Source of the DNA: Paenibacillus urinalis
GTDB lineage: Bacteria > Bacillota > Bacilli > Paenibacillales > Paenibacillaceae
Length of the DNA stretch: 47,500 bases
Assembly (NCBI RefSeq): GCF_028747985.1
Contig: NZ_CP118108.1
Coordinates: 85,001-132,500 of the forward strand
Reading direction: 5' to 3'
Shown: piece after piece, positions 1-11,657 of the stretch
Layout: each line of letters opens with the position of its first letter
How positions within the stretch are numbered: position 1 is the stretch's first letter
The notes under the pieces: model-generated
Told to the model about the DNA's origin: nothing
What the model saw: the letters and a program-made list of their open reading frames with translations, nothing else
Database searches by the model: none
Made by a program: the position numbers and the translations under genes

Positions 1-1074
<1,074 letters not shown>

Positions 1075-1132
1075 AACATAAATCGTGAATTGTTTCGTAT
1101 CTAGTTTTCAGGGAGTAAATCCTTGTTATAAC

Positions 1133-1164
1133 GATTTTTCAAGAAGCGAAAGCTTCGAAAAATC
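1133..1164 (+). other. 23S-5S spacer hairpin (probable processing stem)
   Basis: The arms gatttttc (1133-1140) and gaaaaatc (1157-1164) are exact reverse complements. They enclose an inner aagc-gaaa-gctt hairpin with a GAAA tetraloop. The position between 23S and 5S suggests a processing stem for RNase maturation, but the enzyme is not shown by sequence. Confidence 0.6.
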
Positions 1165-1167
1165 ATG

Positions 1168-1284
1168 TTTGGTGGCGATAGCGGAGGGGTTCCACACGTA
1201 CCCATCCCGAACACGACCGTTAAGCCCTCCAGCGCCGATGGTACTTGGACCGCAGGGTCCTGGGAGAGTAGGACGCCGCCAAGC
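1168..1284 (+). rRNA. 5S ribosomal RNA
   Basis: About 117 nt starting 'ttggtggcgatagcg' and ending 'gacgccgccaagc'. These ends pair with each other, as in 5S helix I. The internal 'cccatcccgaacacg' is the conserved loop B/helix III segment. It lies about 95 nt after 23S and is followed at once by an intrinsic terminator. Confidence 0.98.
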
Positions 1285-1291
1285 TAAAGAT

Positions 1292-1334
1292 AACCCATTT
1301 CCTCTAATAGGAAGTGGGTTGTTTTTTTTATTTT
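1292..1334 (+). terminator. Terminator of the rRNA operon
   Basis: The stem aacccatttcct / aggaagtgggtt (one G-U pair) with a 5-nt loop is followed by a run of eight T. It lies directly after 5S, so this rRNA operon ends here with no distal tRNA cluster. Confidence 0.93.
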
Positions 1335-1508
1335 CAGCGATAAATTACATGAAAAAGATGCATTCTATGTCATAGATGGTGTAAGTTCATCGAATTACAA
1401 TTCTACGAAACAGGAGTGCCATTATTCGATTAAATTAGGTTTTGTCCGCATCTCAGATACACTTGTTTTTCTAGTGCAATACTCTCTTTCATAGCAGGTT
1501 ACTTTTCC

Positions 1509-1538
1509 TTGACAGTGCAAATGGGCCTTTGCTAAGAT
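1509..1538 (+). promoter_or_regulatory. SigA promoter for guaB
   Basis: A perfect -35 TTGACA (1509-1514), an 18-bp spacer and a TAAGAT -10 (1533-1538) predict a leader of about 90 nt before the guaB GTG. The stretch 1335-1508 between the rRNA terminator and this promoter shows nothing else I can support. Confidence 0.7.
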
Positions 1539-1617
1539 GGCAATAATATATTTTCAGAAAACGGTCGAAAGTTCTCAAATGGGGCTGATTTTCGGATCTT
1601 TAAGGCTATATAAATAA

Positions 1618-3096
<1,479 letters not shown>

Positions 3097-3150
3097 AATA
3101 TAATTTTCTATACTGATGATTCCTTCATCAATATAGAGTCTCATGATTAT

Positions 3151-3189
3151 AGACAGGCAGGTTGAAATTAACCTGACCTGTCTTTTTTT
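3151..3189 (+). terminator. Terminator after guaB
   Basis: Stem agacaggcaggtt / aacctgacctgtct with one bulged base, followed by seven T (3182-3189). Confidence 0.9.
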
Positions 3190-3444
3190 GCACAATATCG
3201 TGTGTTAAAATGAAACAGTGCTTGTTCCGCTAAATGAATCGCTGTTGAGACATTTATTTTAAGCTCGTTTTAGCAGTGAGATAAATCTGCCTGCAATTCG
3301 CTGCGTATCCTGTGGTTTAGGATCGTGGTATAGAATATAGATTCTTAATATCTCGGCACGATTGAATTCATGCATACGAAGTAATTACGAACGAATTGGG
3401 TTTTGCACATCATTGATTGAGAAATTAGAGGAGGATTTATTCCA
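3190..3444 (+). other. guaB-dacA gap, no convincing element
   Basis: I see no gene here. Several AT-rich -10-like hexamers exist (for example TAGAAT at 3331) but none has a matching -35 at 16-18 bp. The only clear signal is the AGAGGAGG ribosome binding site of dacA at 3427-3434. Confidence 0.4.
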
Positions 3445-4869
3445 TTGAAGAAATACAGTGAATTATTAGAGCATTCCACTAAGGGAAAGAAGGCGAAAAT
3501 GAAGAAGAGGATTGCTACGGTTATGGTTGTGAATATGCTCTCCATGGCGGTGCTTCCAGCAGCTGTGTTTGGAGCTTCCGTTCCTGTAGCAACGGCCACA
3601 ACAACAAATACAGATACGACAGCTGAAACGACTGCGGCAACAATTGCAGCAACAGCTAAGGTCCCGTCTCCAGACTCGGTTAATCTTAACGTAAAGGCAG
3701 CAATATTGCTGGAGCCAACCACGGGTGAGGTGCTTCTATCTGTTAATGCGGACGAGGCTTTGGCGCCTGCGAGTATGACCAAGATGATGACGGAGTATAT
3801 CGTAGCTGAGAAGGTCAAACAAGGGGAGCTTTCGTGGGATACCGAAGTTACCGTCAAGAAAAATGCAGCTAGCAGTGAGGGCTCACGAATCTTCCTAGCA
3901 GAAGGTGACACACATACGGTAGAAGAGCTATACATAGCGATGGCTGTAGGCTCAGCCAATGACGCAACTGTAGCACTTGCAGAATATGTTGCTGGTTCAG
4001 AGCAAGAGTTTGTTAAGCTGATGAATGAAGAAGCCAAGCGGATGGGAATGACGAAAACCCATTTCATCAATTCGACTGGCCTTGACCGTGCAGATATGCC
4101 TGAGGAATTCCGTCCTGCGGAAGATGAGGAAATTACGATGTCTGCAATGGATGCAGCAATATTGGCTAAGTATATCATTACTGACCATCCGGATTTTGCC
4201 AAATACACAGCGATTCCATCCTTGAAATTCCGCGAAACGGATCAAGAGCCGATGGTGAACTGGAACTGGATGCTTGAAGCGAACAAAGACATTACGAACT
4301 TCAAACAGTTTGCTTACGAAGGCCTGGATGGATTGAAGACAGGACATACGGCAAGAGCAGGCAACAATTTTACGGGTACGGCTGAACGAGATGGCATGCG
4401 ACTGATTAGTGTCGTTATGGGTGCTGATTCACAAGCTAGCCGGTTTACAGAAACGAAGAAAGTGCTTGATTACGGCTTCGAGAATTTTGAAGTGAAGCAG
4501 GTCGTAGCTGCCAAGAGCGTTGTTCCAGGTGCAGAAACAGCTCCAGTGTTAAAAGGTAAGGAGAAAGAAGCACCAGTTGTAACGGAACAGGCAGTGAACT
4601 TCCTCGTACCTAAAGGAACAGAGAATGCAACTCCAACTTTTGAGACAAGCTTTGAAGGAGAAGGACTAACTGCACCTGTAGAAGCTGGAGCCAAAGCAGG
4701 CACTATTACGTACACTTACAAAATTGAAGGAATGGCAAGTGAACAGGTACAGACCGTGAACCTTGTGACCTCAGAGCCTGTAGAAAAAGCCGGCTGGTTC
4801 AGCCTGATGTTCCGTGCAATTGGGGACTTCTTCGGGGATATGTTCGACAGTATCAAAAATTTGTTTTAA
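3445..4869 (+). CDS. dacA: D-alanyl-D-alanine carboxypeptidase (PBP5 type)
   Basis: Removes the terminal D-Ala from peptidoglycan stem peptides outside the membrane. The protein (474 aa) has a signal peptide with a hydrophobic core and an A-x-A-like end near residue 47. The penicillin-binding motifs follow: SMTK with active Ser110, SAN at 170-172 and KTG at 298-300. A PBP5 C-terminal beta domain comes next, then an amphipathic tail (WFSLMFRAIGDFFGDMF) of the kind that anchors PBP5 to the membrane. The TTG at 3445 is chosen because AGAGGAGG lies 10 nt upstream. An in-frame ATG at 3499 with a weaker AGAAGG site would give a more ordinary signal peptide, so the start is not certain. Gene order guaB-dacA-pdxS matches B. 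subtilis. An Ala/Thr-rich linker follows the signal peptide. Confidence 0.96.
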   Translation: MKKYSELLEHSTKGKKAKMKKRIATVMVVNMLSMAVLPAAVFGASVPVATATTTNTDTTAETTAATIAATAKVPSPDSVNLNVKAAILLEPTTGEVLLSVNADEALAPASMTKMMTEYIVAEKVKQGELSWDTEVTVKKNAASSEGSRIFLAEGDTHTVEELYIAMAVGSANDATVALAEYVAGSEQEFVKLMNEEAKRMGMTKTHFINSTGLDRADMPEEFRPAEDEEITMSAMDAAILAKYIITDHPDFAKYTAIPSLKFRETDQEPMVNWNWMLEANKDITNFKQFAYEGLDGLKTGHTARAGNNFTGTAERDGMRLISVVMGADSQASRFTETKKVLDYGFENFEVKQVVAAKSVVPGAETAPVLKGKEKEAPVVTEQAVNFLVPKGTENATPTFETSFEGEGLTAPVEAGAKAGTITYTYKIEGMASEQVQTVNLVTSEPVEKAGWFSLMFRAIGDFFGDMFDSIKNLF

Positions 4870-5178
4870 GCTATGAAGTCAGTTTCTTAAACCAAATATT
4901 TTAAATCAAATAAAATTGTCCATAGCGGAGATAATGACAACTAGACAGGTCATATAAGCACGATCTGCCCTAGGTTCATTTTCGCTGTCCAGGTGATCTT
5001 CGGATAGAACGTCAAATCCAGTAAAATTGTTGTATAATAAGGATGTATAAGGTAAAATATCAAGTTAGAATTCTATTTTATGGTCGATAAATATAATATG
5101 TTTTTCTAAGTATACACACCTTATTTATAGGGACCTAAGTGGAAGAACTGCTGCATATTATGGGGGGCGTAAAAGGAT
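4870..5178 (+). other. dacA-pdxS gap with a probable pdxS -10 element
   Basis: No gene and no strong terminator are visible. A perfect TATAAT at 5033-5038 is the best -10 candidate, but the matching -35 position (cgtcaa) is poor, so an activator may be needed. The 7-mer ataaggt (about 5047-5053) recurs inverted as accttat near 5117, flanking the possible start region. The pdxS ribosome binding site is unusual: GGGGGG at 5162-5167, 11 nt before ATG. Confidence 0.4.
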
Positions 5179-6060
5179 ATGGAAACAGGAACATCTCGTG
5201 TTAAAAGAGGCATGGCAGAAATGCAAAAAGGCGGCGTCATCATGGACGTCATGAACGCGGAGCAGGCAAAAATTGCAGAAGCATCAGGTGCAACTGCGGT
5301 TATGGCTCTTGAGCGGGTACCTTCTGACATTCGTGCGGCCGGTGGTGTGGCGCGTATGGCTGATCCAACCATCGTTGAAGAGGTTATGAAGGTTGTATCT
5401 ATTCCGGTTATGGCTAAGGCGCGTATCGGTCATTACGTTGAAGCGAAAGTACTGGAATCACTAGGTGTTGACTATCTTGATGAGAGCGAAGTGCTTACGC
5501 CTGCGGATGAAGTGTTCCATATCGATAAGCATGAGTTCACTGTACCATTTGTATGTGGCGCGAAGGATTTAGGAGAGGCGCTAAGACGGATTGGTGAAGG
5601 GGCATCCATGATTCGTACAAAAGGCGAGCCGGGAACAGGTAACATCGTTGAGGCCGTTCGTCATATGCGTTTCATTAACAGCCAAATTCGCAAAGTACAG
5701 AACATGTCCAAGGATGAATTGTATGCAGAAGCGAAAAATCTGGGCGTGACTTATGAGCTTCTGCGTGAAGTCCATGAGAATGGAAAGCTACCTGTCGTTA
5801 ACTTTGCAGCAGGCGGTGTAGCGACTCCAGCAGATGCAGCGCTCATGATGCACTTGGGCGCAGATGGTGTATTCGTAGGATCAGGTATTTTCAAATCGGA
5901 CAACCCTGAGAAATTTGCTCGTGCAATCGTGGAAGCGACAACTCATTATACCGACTACAAACTGATTGCCGAAGTTTCCAAGAACTTAGGAGCCCCTATG
6001 AAAGGGATTGAAATATCCAAATTGACTGCAGCAGAACGCATGTCCGATCGCGGTTGGTAA
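5179..6060 (+). CDS. pdxS: Pyridoxal 5'-phosphate synthase, synthase subunit
   Basis: Forms PLP from ribose 5-phosphate, glyceraldehyde 3-phosphate and ammonia in the DXP-independent pathway. It works as a dodecamer with PdxT supplying ammonia. The 293-residue barrel has the expected length and near-complete agreement with the family: [13 protein letters not shown] near the N-terminus, the PMP-type catalytic lysine K80 in VMAKARIGH, the second lysine K148 in [10 protein letters not shown], and the phosphate loops [14 protein letters not shown] and GVFVGSGIF. The ATG at 5179 gives the standard N-terminus. pdxT begins 17 nt after the stop, so the pair is transcribed together. Confidence 0.98.
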   Translation: METGTSRVKRGMAEMQKGGVIMDVMNAEQAKIAEASGATAVMALERVPSDIRAAGGVARMADPTIVEEVMKVVSIPVMAKARIGHYVEAKVLESLGVDYLDESEVLTPADEVFHIDKHEFTVPFVCGAKDLGEALRRIGEGASMIRTKGEPGTGNIVEAVRHMRFINSQIRKVQNMSKDELYAEAKNLGVTYELLREVHENGKLPVVNFAAGGVATPADAALMMHLGADGVFVGSGIFKSDNPEKFARAIVEATTHYTDYKLIAEVSKNLGAPMKGIEISKLTAAERMSDRGW

Positions 6061-6077
6061 GAGAGAAGGGAACCGAG

Positions 6078-6650
6078 TTGAAGATTGGTGTATTGGCGCT
6101 ACAAGGTGCAGTAGCTGAGCATATTCGAAGTGTAGAGCTAGCTGGTGGTGTAGGCTTCTCTATTAAGAAGGTGGAGCAATTAAACGATATAGACGGTTTA
6201 ATTATTCCTGGCGGAGAGAGTACAACGATTGGTAAGCTGATGAGAAAGTATAACTTCATTGATGCAATTCGGCAATTTTCCGCGGCTGGCAAGCCAATAT
6301 TCGGCACTTGTGCTGGTTTGATTGTGCTAGCTGAGCGAATTGCCGGCGGTGAAGAACCACATCTAGGATTGATGAACATGACGGTTTCAAGAAATGCTTT
6401 TGGCCGTCAGCGTGAGAGCTTTGAGACCGACTTGCAGATGGTTGGCATCGAAGAGACGGTACGCGCAGTGTTTATTCGTGCTCCGCTCATTCAATCTATT
6501 GGAGACGAGGTTACGGTTCTATCTATGTATCAAGACGAAATCGTGACAGCCCGTCAAGGGCATTTGCTCGCATGCTCCTTCCATCCGGAGCTCACGGATG
6601 ATTATCGATTACATCAGTATTTTGTGCAGATGGTAGAGAGCAGCCTGTAA
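6078..6650 (+). CDS. pdxT: Pyridoxal 5'-phosphate synthase, glutaminase subunit
   Basis: Class I glutamine amidotransferase that hydrolyses glutamine and channels ammonia to PdxS. The 190-residue protein starts KIGVLALQGAVAEH. It has the oxyanion motif PGGESTT, the nucleophile Cys78 in FGTCAGL, and the His169/Glu171 pair in SFHPELT. The TTG at 6078 is preferred because GAGAAGGG lies 7 nt upstream and it gives the normal N-terminus. A longer reading from an upstream TTG inside pdxS would add eight unconserved residues. It is co-transcribed with pdxS and followed by a terminator. Confidence 0.97.
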   Translation: MKIGVLALQGAVAEHIRSVELAGGVGFSIKKVEQLNDIDGLIIPGGESTTIGKLMRKYNFIDAIRQFSAAGKPIFGTCAGLIVLAERIAGGEEPHLGLMNMTVSRNAFGRQRESFETDLQMVGIEETVRAVFIRAPLIQSIGDEVTVLSMYQDEIVTARQGHLLACSFHPELTDDYRLHQYFVQMVESSL

Positions 6651-6698
6651 GGTTTGAGATAATTGTACTTTTAAACGATCTTGCCCGGGTAAGGCACG

Positions 6699-6754
6699 AA
6701 AAACTTCTCCCACAGGCTTGTATAAGCTTTGCGGGAGGAGCTTTTCCTATTTTT
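6699..6754 (+). terminator. Terminator between pdxT and serS
   Basis: A long imperfect stem pairs aaacttctccc with gggaggagctttt. An inner aggctt-gtat-aagctt helix continues it, and a short T-rich tract follows. It lacks the AGGGTGGNACCGCG signature of a serine T-box, so I read it as a plain terminator. Confidence 0.65.
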
Positions 6755-6787
6755 CAGGCAAGGTTGTTTTCGTAGGAGGGATTATTC

Positions 6788-8071
6788 GTGTTAGATGTTA
6801 AAATATTGAGAAATGACTTCGGTCGAGTAGAGCAAGCACTAAAGAACCGAGGCAAATCAGTGGAGCTTATTGCGGAATTCCCCAAGCTGGATATGCGTCG
6901 ACGGGAATTGCTGCAAGAGGTAGAGCTACTAAAGAATCGCCGGAATACAGTATCCGGTGAAGTGGCCAAACGCAAGAAGAACAAAGAGGATGCAGAAGAG
7001 CTGATTCTGGAGATGCGTGAGGTATCCGATCGTATTAAGCAGATGGATGAAGAAATTCGTACGCTTGAATCCGAGATCAATGATTTGACGATGGCGATTC
7101 CTAACCTGCCGCATGAGAGTGTTCCGGTGGGAGCTTCTGAGGATGAGAATGTAGAGGTTCGCCGCTGGTCTGAAGCAAGAGAGTTCAGCTTCGCACCAAA
7201 AGCGCACTGGGATGTAGCTGGGGAGCTGGGAATACTTGATTTTGAAGCTGCTGCTAAGGTAACTGGCTCTAGATTTACTTTCTATAAAGGTCTAGGTGCA
7301 CGTCTTGAGCGGGCATTGATTAACTTCATGATGGACCTTCATAGTAATCATCATGGTTATGAAGAGATTCTGCCGCCGATGATTGTTAATCAGGACAGTC
7401 TGTATGGTACAGGACAGCTGCCTAAATTCGAAGAGGACCTGTTCAAGATCAAGGATACCGAGTATTACTTGATTCCAACGGCAGAAGTACCGGTAACGAA
7501 CTATCACCGTGAGGAGATTATCCCTGCAGAAGAGCTGCCTCAGAAATTTGTCGCTTACAGCTCTTGCTTCCGTTCTGAAGCCGGATCGGCAGGGCGTGAT
7601 ACAAGAGGTCTGATCAGACAGCACCAATTCAACAAAGTAGAGATGCTGAAGTTCTCGCTGCCTGAGAATTCTTATGAAGAACTGGAAGAGATGACCCTCA
7701 ATGCAGAACGTGTTCTGCAGCTTCTGGAGCTGCCTTACCGCGTTATGGCGCTGTGTACAGCAGATATGGGCTTTACATCAGCGAAGACGTATGACCTTGA
7801 AGTATGGCTGCCTGAGAGCGGGATGTACCGCGAGATCTCCTCTTGCTCTAACTGTGAGGATTTTCAGGCTAGACGGGCAAACATTCGTTTCCGCAGAGAA
7901 GCGAAGGCCAAGCCTGAATTTTTGCATACGCTGAATGGATCTGGTCTAGCGGTAGGCAGAACGGTAGCGGCTATTCTGGAGAATTATCAGCAGGAAGATG
8001 GAAGTGTCATTATTCCAAAAGTACTCGTTCCATATATGGGCGGAGTAGAAAAAATCACATCTAAGAAGTAG
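6788..8071 (+). CDS. serS: Seryl-tRNA synthetase
   Basis: Charges tRNA-Ser with serine. The 427-residue class II synthetase has an N-terminal antiparallel coiled coil of about residues 30-100, which grips the long variable arm of tRNA-Ser. The catalytic domain follows: motif 2 around Cys260-Arg262 ([15 protein letters not shown]) and motif 3 ending at Arg391 ([15 protein letters not shown]). The start is GTG with TAGGAGGG seven nt upstream. A serine tRNA gene lies about 130 nt downstream on the same strand. I see no T-box leader in front of it, although many Firmicute serS genes have one. Confidence 0.98.
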   Translation: MLDVKILRNDFGRVEQALKNRGKSVELIAEFPKLDMRRRELLQEVELLKNRRNTVSGEVAKRKKNKEDAEELILEMREVSDRIKQMDEEIRTLESEINDLTMAIPNLPHESVPVGASEDENVEVRRWSEAREFSFAPKAHWDVAGELGILDFEAAAKVTGSRFTFYKGLGARLERALINFMMDLHSNHHGYEEILPPMIVNQDSLYGTGQLPKFEEDLFKIKDTEYYLIPTAEVPVTNYHREEIIPAEELPQKFVAYSSCFRSEAGSAGRDTRGLIRQHQFNKVEMLKFSLPENSYEELEEMTLNAERVLQLLELPYRVMALCTADMGFTSAKTYDLEVWLPESGMYREISSCSNCEDFQARRANIRFRREAKAKPEFLHTLNGSGLAVGRTVAAILENYQQEDGSVIIPKVLVPYMGGVEKITSKK

Positions 8072-8117
8072 TAGAGATGTCTTCTATATTGCGGATAGGA
8101 TAAAAATTAAAAATAAC

Positions 8118-8146
8118 TTGCAATTGTGTACTAGCTGTGATAAAAT
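8118..8146 (+). promoter_or_regulatory. Promoter of tRNA-Ser
   Basis: TTGCAA (8118-8123), a 17-bp spacer and TAAAAT (8141-8146), preceded by an extended -10 TGA. It lies 55 bp before the mature tRNA 5' end. Confidence 0.75.
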
Positions 8147-8201
8147 AATTTTTGTTACGCGTTATATAAATTTAGCGCCAAATAAAGCATTATTTTATCC
8201 T

Positions 8202-8290
8202 GGAGAGGTACCGAAGCGGTCATAACGGGGCGGTCTTGAAAACCGTTAGGGGGCAACTCCACATGGGTTCGAATCCCATCCTCTCCGCCA
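8202..8290 (+). tRNA. tRNA-Ser (anticodon UGA)
   Basis: This 89-nt sequence folds as a class II tRNA. The acceptor stem is ggagagg/cctctcc with discriminator G and an encoded CCA. The anticodon loop cttgaaa contains TGA at 8237-8239. A long variable arm follows (ttagggggcaactccac region), and the T arm is atggg-ttcgaat-cccat. The long variable arm and UGA anticodon identify serine. It has its own promoter and terminator. Confidence 0.97.
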
Positions 8291-8304
8291 TACATAGCAT
8301 AATC

Positions 8305-8340
8305 AAGCCATTCTCTATTATAGAGATGGCTTTTTTGTTT
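8305..8340 (+). terminator. Terminator after tRNA-Ser
   Basis: Stem aagccattctcta / tagagatggctt with one bulged T, followed by a T-rich tract (8331-8340). Confidence 0.88.
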
Positions 8341-8366
8341 TATATCAGTTCATGACAAGGGCCGAT

Positions 8367-8396
8367 GCATAAAAAGCGACCGTATTTCGCACTTTA
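8367..8396 (+). promoter_or_regulatory. Putative forespore (SigG/SigF-type) promoter
   Basis: GCATA (8367-8371), an 18-bp spacer and CACTTTA (8390-8396) match the SigG consensus GHATR-N17/18-CATnnTA at all but one specified base. It lies 25 bp before the next start codon and drives an operon that ends in a spore-protein gene, which supports the reading. Confidence 0.6.
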
Positions 8397-8420
8397 TAAG
8401 GTGTGGAGGTGCTAATATAA

Positions 8421-8762
8421 ATGAGCCAAAATTTTGATATCGATCAGAATCAGCTTGTTCATGCCTGGCAAGAAAGACTGCCTGTAATACTAAATCAGGG
8501 AGATCAAGCTCAGGTGCATGCCGATGAGGCGGATCAGCAAGCAATCCGTATTCATATTGATGCGGCAGGACGTCAATTGTACTCATTTGATTTTCGCTGT
8601 GCGTATGTGGACAACCGTGAAGTGAAGGTAGATCTCATTGATGTAGAAAAAGACGGGCTTCATATGGATGAACGCACCGATGCAATACAGCAGATGACGC
8701 AGGATTACACACGTCATATCCATGAATGTGCCCAAGCGGTGCAGCAGTTAACCAATCCTTAG
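8421..8762 (+). CDS. Uncharacterised 113-aa protein, operon partner of sspP
   Basis: I do not recognise this family. The product is soluble, with no signal peptide or membrane segment. It is rich in Gln, Asp and His and probably forms a mixed alpha/beta fold: a beta-rich middle (IRIHIDAAGRQLYSFDFRCAYVD), then a helical C-terminus. The ATG at 8421 follows GGAGGTG by about 10 nt. Its stop codon TAG overlaps the ribosome binding site of sspP (8760-8767), so the two genes are translationally linked. The upstream promoter resembles SigG/SigF sites, so expression in the developing forespore is inferred. Confidence 0.85.
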   Translation: MSQNFDIDQNQLVHAWQERLPVILNQGDQAQVHADEADQQAIRIHIDAAGRQLYSFDFRCAYVDNREVKVDLIDVEKDGLHMDERTDAIQQMTQDYTRHIHECAQAVQQLTNP

Positions 8763-8775
8763 GAGGGATTCACGA

Positions 8776-8928
8776 ATGGGTAAGCCAAGAGCAGTTCCTG
8801 TCCCTGAAGCACAGGCTTCACAAGGGGGTAAAGAGAAGCGTGATCATGCTTCGGGTCCCGCGCCGTTGTCAGGCTCCAAAAAGGTGAAGAACCGCAATCA
8901 TGTGGACCATAACAATCCGGAAGGATAG
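8776..8928 (+). CDS. sspP: Small acid-soluble spore protein P (SspP-like)
   Basis: A 50-residue protein too short for most gene callers. It starts MGKPRAVPVPEAQ and carries PLSGSKKVKNRNH in its C-terminal half. This is nearly the same as the PLDGSKKVKNRNH segment I know from B. subtilis SspP, a minor acid-soluble protein of the spore core. The sequence is highly charged with no hydrophobic core, as expected for a minor SASP. AGGAGGG (8761-8767) lies 8 nt before ATG. It is the second gene of a two-gene operon and is followed by a terminator. Its exact function in spores is not known, even in B. subtilis. Confidence 0.85.
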   Translation: MGKPRAVPVPEAQASQGGKEKRDHASGPAPLSGSKKVKNRNHVDHNNPEG

Positions 8929-8972
8929 TTATTGATTATTTATTTGTACGTGAGTGATAATGCATTTTTGTG

Positions 8973-9010
8973 AAAAGGCCATGCTTTTAAAGCAGAGGCT
9001 TTTTTATTTT
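8973..9010 (+). terminator. Terminator after sspP
   Basis: Hairpin aaaaggccatgcttt / aaagcagaggcttttt with a small internal loop, followed by T-rich sequence. Confidence 0.8.
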
Positions 9011-9112
9011 TCGTATTTATGAAAATCCGCAACGTGACAAGAAAAACCCTCGCAAACCTCTAAATGAAAACGCTTATAAAACGGTGTCGAAAAAAGACGA
9101 AATTAACTAAAT

Positions 9113-9130
9113 TAGATTTTTATAAATCTA
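9113..9130. repeat. Short inverted repeat upstream of the lipoprotein gene
   Basis: tagattt-ttat-aaatcta is a perfect 7-bp inverted repeat about 105 bp before the lipoprotein start and could be an operator. The surrounding stretch 9011-9234 also has TTGACC at 9142 with no good -10, and one TGTCGAA heptamer at 9085. No further element is clear. Confidence 0.3.
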
Positions 9131-9234
9131 TAGCACCAAAATTGACCAAAAGTGTTTATACTTATGAGCTAATGGTTTATTATGTTATGGTGTGATTTAT
9201 GGAAATGGTGCTTTGGAAAGGGGAAAAACAACAA

Positions 9235-10317
9235 ATGAAAAAGGGATTCACGAAAGGCTTGTTTGCATTAATGCTGTCGATGGTGTTAATTCTGGCAGGC
9301 TGCGGAGCCAAGCAAGAGCCGAAAGAGGCGGTACAAACGGCAGCAACACAAGCTGCAGAAATGACCTCTTATGCAATGACGAGTAAAGTAAAAATCGACA
9401 ACTTAAGCTTTAGCTCTGCTGAAAATTCCGAGGACATGGCTATGTTTATGTCCATGCTGAAGGATGCTGAGCTTACGGTTGACGGCGTGTTCCAAAATGA
9501 TCCGATGCAGGCAGAGTTTACGCTGGGCATCGCAATCAAGGGCGATATGGAGATGACGTATAACATCCCAATGGTGGTGACTACGGAGAAGGTATACGTT
9601 AAGGTACCGAACATACCTATGCTTCCAATGCCTGAAACCCTTATTGATAAATACATTGAGCTGGATATGAAGAAGCTTGCTGAGGAAGAAGGCGTAGAGT
9701 GGAATCCAGCAGCGATGGATGTTGCTAAATCCCAAGAGCTGACGAATGAAATTAGCGAGGCAGTTCTTGCAGAATACGATCAGGATACGTACTTCAAAAA
9801 CCTAGAGACAGATGCAGTTACACTTCCAGAGGATGTAGAGGCTAAACAGATCGTACAATTTGCAATTACCAATGACAATGTGAAGGAAGCCATTACCGTC
9901 TTGGTAAACAACGCACTGCCTAAAGTACTCGATATCATCAGCAAGGATGAATACAAAGAGATGCTCCAGCTGACAGATGAGGATATTGCAGAAGCGAAGG
10001 AAGCACTTACAGCGACAGATCAAAGCCAGATGGCAGCAGATCTGGAAGAGCTGAAGAATTATTTGACGATCAACACATTCAACATCAATACAGCGATTAA
10101 CAAGGATAACATCCCTGCGTACCAAGAAGCGATTGTGGATATCGTGATCAACGATCCAGACACGGAAGAGGTTATTAACCTTGCGCTGACAGGTACGAAT
10201 CATTATTCCAAAATTAACGAAAAGCCTGAATTCGTCATTGGTATTCCTGCGGGAGATGATGTAGTAACTATGGAAGAGTTTGAAGAAGTATTGAACGAGT
10301 ATTACTACAGCTATTAA
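9235..10317 (+). CDS. Uncharacterised lipoprotein
   Basis: The 360-residue product has a type II signal peptide with lipobox LAGC. Cys23 becomes lipidated, placing the protein on the outer face of the membrane. The mature part begins with an AAEMTSYAMTSKVKID segment and a run of alternating beta strands (MQAEFTLGIAIKGDMEMTYNIPMVVTTEKVYVKV). It resembles the LolA/LppX-like lipoproteins with a 'lipids-or-peptides binding' half-barrel, but this is a general likeness and not an assignment. It is acidic (many Glu/Asp) and ends EEVLNEYYYSY. The ATG at 9235 is chosen over an upstream in-frame ATG at 9199 because GAAAGGGG lies just before it and the signal peptide then starts normally with MKKGF. Monocistronic, with its own terminator. 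Confidence 0.88.
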   Translation: MKKGFTKGLFALMLSMVLILAGCGAKQEPKEAVQTAATQAAEMTSYAMTSKVKIDNLSFSSAENSEDMAMFMSMLKDAELTVDGVFQNDPMQAEFTLGIAIKGDMEMTYNIPMVVTTEKVYVKVPNIPMLPMPETLIDKYIELDMKKLAEEEGVEWNPAAMDVAKSQELTNEISEAVLAEYDQDTYFKNLETDAVTLPEDVEAKQIVQFAITNDNVKEAITVLVNNALPKVLDIISKDEYKEMLQLTDEDIAEAKEALTATDQSQMAADLEELKNYLTINTFNINTAINKDNIPAYQEAIVDIVINDPDTEEVINLALTGTNHYSKINEKPEFVIGIPAGDDVVTMEEFEEVLNEYYYSY

Positions 10318-10393
10318 TTCCGATTGGTGTTATAAATGAGATTGCCATTATATAATGATAATTCGATGGAGATACATCAGTTTTATACACAAG

Positions 10394-10422
10394 AAAACCC
10401 GTCAGCTCGACGGGTTTTTTTA
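10394..10422 (+). terminator. Terminator after the lipoprotein gene
   Basis: Perfect 10-bp stem aaaacccgtc / gacgggtttt with a 5-nt loop and a T run. Confidence 0.92.
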
Positions 10423-10509
10423 TTATGTCTTATAGTAGCTAAGTACGTGTAACTTGCGTAACACATGACCGCTCACTAGCTCAGGTGATCATGCAGTTCA
10501 TTGAAGGCA

Positions 10510-11073
10510 TTAGTCATGTCTATCATTGGGATTTAACAAAGAATAGATCTGGTGATCCTGCCAGCGGCCAGCAATCAGCAAATATCCCCGGGCAATGCCC
10601 TCTGGGATGAAGCCGTTCTTCTCGAGGACACGGCGGGACGCCTCATTGTGAAGAAGAATGGATGCCTGTATCCGGTGAAGCTCAAGTGAACGGAAGGCAA
10701 ATAAGAGGATCAGCTTAACCGCGGCGCTCATATAGCCTTTACCCATGTAATCTATATGCGTAAAATAACCTAAATCTGCATACTGAGCCACTCCACGTGC
10801 GATATTGGTGAGACTGACCTGTCCAATCAGCTTATCGGTATTTTCCTCGAAAACTCCAAAATAGTAGCCCTGGTCCTGCTCCGCTTCCTGCTGCCTGGAT
10901 CGGATTCTGTTTCTCAAGGATTCCAGAGTGTAAAATTCATCTCCTCTAATGGGTTCAAAGGGGGCGTGATGCTCTCTGCTAGCCATATACATAGCTTGTA
11001 ACGCTTCCGTATCTTCTATTGCATAAGGCCTGATATAGATTCCGTGTTGTGTATCCCGAAGAATTGTATCCAC
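10510..11073 (-). CDS. GNAT-family N-acetyltransferase (RimJ/RimL type)
   Basis: The 187-residue protein begins YIRPYAIEDTEALQAMY. It has the GNAT core strand GYYFGVFEENTDKLIGQVSLTNI, the acetyl-CoA loop region YMGKGYMSAAVKLIL, and the C-terminal RVLEKNGFIPEGIARGYLLI typical of RimJ/RimL-like enzymes. The acceptor substrate cannot be told from sequence; ribosomal protein N-termini or small amines are both possible. The start is GTG, with GGAGGG inside the end of tadA. Only 3 nt separate it from the tadA stop, so the two are one operon. Confidence 0.88.
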   Translation of the reverse strand: MDTILRDTQHGIYIRPYAIEDTEALQAMYMASREHHAPFEPIRGDEFYTLESLRNRIRSRQQEAEQDQGYYFGVFEENTDKLIGQVSLTNIARGVAQYADLGYFTHIDYMGKGYMSAAVKLILLFAFRSLELHRIQASILLHNEASRRVLEKNGFIPEGIARGYLLIAGRWQDHQIYSLLNPNDRHD

Positions 11074-11076
11074 CTG

Positions 11077-11592
<516 letters not shown>

Positions 11593-11657
11593 TTATGCAG
11601 TTCCTGCCTTTCCTTATTCCAATTATCCAACGAACAAATATTCGATTGTTAACATGT

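Noticed and set aside
6651..6787. T-box leader of serS
   Set aside because: The antiterminator signature AGGGTGGNACCGCG is absent; the hairpin present looks like the pdxT terminator.
9085..9091. Spo0A-box-like TGTCGAA upstream of the lipoprotein gene
   Set aside because: Only the 7-base core matches, and several chance copies are expected in a window of this size.
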